Under the pieces are notes generated by a model. It was not told where the DNA came from, did not search any database, and saw only the letters and a list, made by a program, of their open reading frames with translations. Shown piece after piece: positions 8,147 to 10,064 of a DNA stretch of 10,064 nt (positions are counted from its first letter, which is position 1; each line of letters begins with the position of its first letter). Position numbers and translations under genes: made by a program. Origin of the DNA: X23 sp050251575 (lineage in GTDB: Bacteria > Bacillota > Clostridia > SK-Y3); assembly GCA_050251575.1 (NCBI GenBank), contig JBFWMP010000105.1, forward strand, positions 1 through 10,064, read 5' to 3'.

Positions 8147-8665
8147 TCAATCCTTAACTTTTTTATAGAAGAAACCATCTTGATTGAGTTTATAACCACT
8201 TTTTATATAAAAGTTCTCTACCGCTTTTAAAGATACTTCTTTGGTTATCGAAGCCGGCATTAAAGCTATGTACTCTATTCCTAATTGGAGCTTATTTCTT
8301 TTAATATATGTTTCTAAAAATATCAGCAGTAAACTTCCCCTACCTCTTTTTCGTTTATCTGGCATAACCTCAATACTGGAAATATAGCAAAACTCTTTTT
8401 TATAGCAGCCTTCAACTAGTATTCGTGTATGTCCTCCTACATAATTGCCTTCTTTTCTTATATAGTAATGAAGACTAGTAAAATCAAGTGTTGTATAGTT
8501 GGATAATTCTTCAGTATCTTTATCTATTATTAGAATGGTGTTATCCCGATGTAAATGTATGATAAAAATATCTTCTCCGGAGAAATCTTTTGTAAACACA
8601 ATTGATACCTTTTCCCCTGCTTCATTTTTGTAGAACTTTAAAACTGATATTAATTTTTTGTTCAT
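8147..8665 (-). CDS. GNAT-family N-acetyltransferase
   Basis: A predicted 172-residue acetyltransferase of the Gcn5-related fold. The acetyl-CoA pyrophosphate loop is visible as RKRGRG at 105-110 after strand ISSIEVMP (95-102), matching RxxGxG. The later FYIKSGYKL (152-160) is the usual GNAT motif B end. The substrate cannot be read from the sequence. The start is taken as ATG 8665 because AAGGTG lies five bases upstream. An in-frame ATG at 8713 would add 16 residues and overlap the DUF3006 gene by 14 bases, but has only a weak ribosome site. The gap to the DUF3006 gene is 34 bases, so it is probably in the same operon. The N-terminal 60 residues are beta-rich and less typical. Confidence 0.88.
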   Translation of the reverse strand: MNKKLISVLKFYKNEAGEKVSIVFTKDFSGEDIFIIHLHRDNTILIIDKDTEELSNYTTLDFTSLHYYIRKEGNYVGGHTRILVEGCYKKEFCYISSIEVMPDKRKRGRGSLLLIFLETYIKRNKLQLGIEYIALMPASITKEVSLKAVENFYIKSGYKLNQDGFFYKKVKD

Positions 8666-8699
8666 AGCGTCACCTTGAAAAATGTTAAGATTTTTAAGT

Positions 8700-8891
8700 T
8701 TACCAAACTTCATCCATCAGTTGTTCTATTCGCTTAGTCCTTTTTTCAGTTTCACTGTTTTTAATTATTATATCAACAATATCTCCCTCTTTTGCACCAG
8801 GGACCAATACTCTAGGCATTTTCTCTACCGTCTTGTCCGTGAGTTCTACAATGGCATAAGTACCTTCAAATCTATCGATAGTTACTTGCAT
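8700..8891 (-). CDS. DUF3006 domain-containing protein
   Basis: A 63-residue protein whose whole length matches the DUF3006 pattern: IDRFEG at 5-10, then an AIVEL strand, MPRVLVP at 25-31, a KEGDIVDI strand, and a charged C-terminal helix ending MDEVW. The family is a small beta-barrel-like domain of unknown function, very often encoded beside ComEC-like metallo-beta-lactamase proteins in Firmicutes. That is the arrangement here. The start at 8891 has GAGGAG upstream, beginning within the TGA stop of the hydrolase gene; the gap is 10 bases, so the two are probably translationally coupled. No signal peptide is seen. Confidence 0.92.
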   Translation of the reverse strand: MQVTIDRFEGTYAIVELTDKTVEKMPRVLVPGAKEGDIVDIIIKNSETEKRTKRIEQLMDEVW

Positions 8892-8901
8892 TTATATCTC
8901 C

Positions 8902-10064
8902 TCATTTCTTTGGAGCCCTATATCCTGCCACTTCTGCTTCTTCAACCGTCTTAAACCATTTTACAACATTGGTTGTTTTGTCGTAATATTGGCTGCCAGG
9001 AATATGATATATTTTAGATTTTGAACCTTTAATTAAACCTTTTCCATTTGCATCAATATAGACATTCGTATTAGCATTATCGTTAGTTTGTTTTTCTGTA
9101 GAAATTTTTTCTTCCTGTTTAGGCGGAGCATTGGGCTTGACAGGAGAAAATTTTTGGGTTTCAAAAGTAACAGATCTTCCGTCACTTACTGCAATAACTG
9201 TTCCACTTTCATCTGTTCTAAATATTTCAACTCCTGCACCTTTAAGCCTGCTTAATGTTTCTACGGTAGGATGACCGTATTCGTTGTCAGAACCAACCAT
9301 AATAATACCGTATGAAGGAGAAACAGCTTTTAGGAAGGCGGAAGTGGTGGATGTATTGCTGCCATGATGTCCTACTTTCAATACGTCTGCCTTGATATTA
9401 TGACCTTTATTTAGTATTTCTTCTTCTGATATATCTTCTGCATCACCGCTAAAGAGAAATGCAGTATCTCCAAACATAAGCCTTATTACTGCAGAGTAAT
9501 TGTTCAAACTTTCATAACTTGTGCTGTTGGGGGCAATGATTTCTGCTATAACTTCAGAATCAAGTTCTATATTCGTACCTGCTGCAGCTGTTGTAACTTT
9601 CAATCCTTTGTTTTTAATTGCCAGGAGTAAATTTTCAAAAGTCTGAGTATTATGACTTGCTTTTGGCAGATATACTTTTCCTATTTCAAAGGAATTAATG
9701 ATTTCATCTAAACTACCGATGTGATCCGCATGAGGATGGCTGCCAACTACTATATCTATTTTTTTTACCTTCTCATTTTTAATATAATTCACTACCTCAT
9801 TGGCATATTTGTTATCACCTGCATCTATCACCATATTCTTGCCGTGCGGTGTTTTAATTAAAATTGCATCTCCTTGACCTACATTAATAAAATGTACTTT
9901 TAGTGGACCGGTCGGTGAAGCTGGTGAAGGAGACTTGTTTTGATTGTTTATATTGCTCTGGGATTGTATTTCATTTTTGTTTTTTACGTCTGCCGCTTCG
10001 GATGCCGGTTCCTTATTATTACTCTTTTCATCATTCTTTTCTTTGTCCTCTGATTGTTGCTCTG
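8902..10064 (-). CDS. ComEC-like metallo-beta-lactamase-fold hydrolase, 5' end beyond window
   Basis: The reading frame is open from the right edge (first full codon at 10062) to TGA at 8904-8902, about 387 codons. The visible N-terminal part is a low-complexity Glu/Lys/Asn/Ser/Pro linker of about 50 residues, typical of an extracellular spacer. The MBL domain begins at KVHFINVGQGDAILI (from 9900). ATG 9834 is therefore internal, since starting there would remove the first strand. The metal site shows HPHADH at 9738-9721, the Asp of FSGDAED further on, and VGHHGS near 9375, followed by the YGHP segment. This matches the ComEC/Rec2 C-terminal hydrolase lineage, a phosphoesterase/nuclease-type fold, but no channel part is visible. 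The final 50 residues (GLIKGS, IYHIPGSQYYD, WF, AGYR) resemble the small domain found at the C-termini of secreted nucleases. A secreted nuclease-like role is inferred, not shown. Confidence 0.93.
   Translation of the reverse strand, partial: EQQSEDKEKNDEKSNNKEPASEAADVKNKNEIQSQSNINNQNKSPSPASPTGPLKVHFINVGQGDAILIKTPHGKNMVIDAGDNKYANEVVNYIKNEKVKKIDIVVGSHPHADHIGSLDEIINSFEIGKVYLPKASHNTQTFENLLLAIKNKGLKVTTAAAGTNIELDSEVIAEIIAPNSTSYESLNNYSAVIRLMFGDTAFLFSGDAEDISEEEILNKGHNIKADVLKVGHHGSNTSTTSAFLKAVSPSYGIIMVGSDNEYGHPTVETLSRLKGAGVEIFRTDESGTVIAVSDGRSVTFETQKFSPVKPNAPPKQEEKISTEKQTNDNANTNVYIDANGKGLIKGSKSKIYHIPGSQYYDKTTNVVKWFKTVEEAEVAGYRAPKK

Noticed and set aside
7968..8150. Minus-strand 60-codon frame overlapping the zinc-ribbon gene
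   Set aside because: It overlaps in another frame, lacks a good ribosome site and has no motif; the 7873-8061 frame has GAGG at the right distance and paired CxxC knuckles.
8666..8713. Longer acetyltransferase start at 8713
   Set aside because: The extra 16 residues overlap DUF3006 and lack a good ribosome site, whereas 8665 has AAGGTG five bases upstream; a small chance remains that 8713 is used.
8682..8954. Plus-strand 90-codon frame
   Set aside because: It is antisense to DUF3006 and the end of the hydrolase gene, and its hydrophobic, Leu/Tyr-rich composition is what the reverse strand of AT-rich coding DNA gives.
8902..9834. Hydrolase starting at ATG 9834 as a complete 310-residue gene
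   Set aside because: The frame continues upstream through the conserved INVGQGDA strand of the MBL domain and a linker to the window edge, so 9834 is an internal methionine.
1..10064. Defence system, CRISPR array, transposon, tRNA or rRNA
   Set aside because: No direct repeat-spacer pattern, transposase motif, terminal inverted repeats or RNA gene signature was found on reading both strands.

Overview
The window looks like a chromosomal segment of a low-GC, Gram-positive, S-layer-bearing bacterium. An anaerobic Clostridia lineage (for example the Acetivibrio/Ruminiclostridium group) fits best. The basis is the AT-rich DNA with strong AGGTG/GAGG ribosome binding sites, SigA-type promoters, S-layer homology (SLH) domains, a DUF3006 gene beside a ComEC-like hydrolase, and a very large secreted Ig/PKD-type protein. 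The genus cannot be fixed from sequence alone. Every supported gene lies on the minus strand, so reading order runs from right to left.

Right part (10064 to about 7854): a four-gene run. It starts with a secreted or membrane-tethered metallo-beta-lactamase-fold hydrolase related to the ComEC C-terminal domain, whose 5' end is off the window. A 63-residue DUF3006 protein follows after 10 bases, then a GNAT-family N-acetyltransferase, then a 62-residue CxxC/CxxC zinc-ribbon-like protein. The run ends in a good hairpin-plus-U-tract terminator that overlaps the last gene's stop codon.

Middle (about 7854 to 7638): a compact regulatory region. It holds two tandem SigA-like promoters pointing left, a dyad of TTGCAA half-sites between them, and a strong plus-strand promoter (extended -10) that overlaps the upstream leftward promoter. 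The plus-strand promoter would give a transcript of only about 80 nt before it reaches the same hairpin read from the other side, so it is a candidate small RNA.

Left part (7637 to the left edge): a two-gene secreted operon. The first gene encodes a 438-residue exported protein with three SLH domains and an unrecognised C-terminal domain. Its TAG stop overlaps the ribosome binding site of the next gene, a giant open frame of at least 2103 codons that leaves the window still open at base 2. The giant protein has a signal peptide, several Ig/PKD-like modules, a central region resembling a beta-propeller, a degenerate von Willebrand A-like region and more PKD-like modules. The likely picture is an S-layer-anchored partner made together with a very large extracellular multidomain protein.

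No tRNA, rRNA, CRISPR array, transposon or defence system was recognised. The most interesting parts are the giant protein with its SLH partner and the crowded divergent promoter region.
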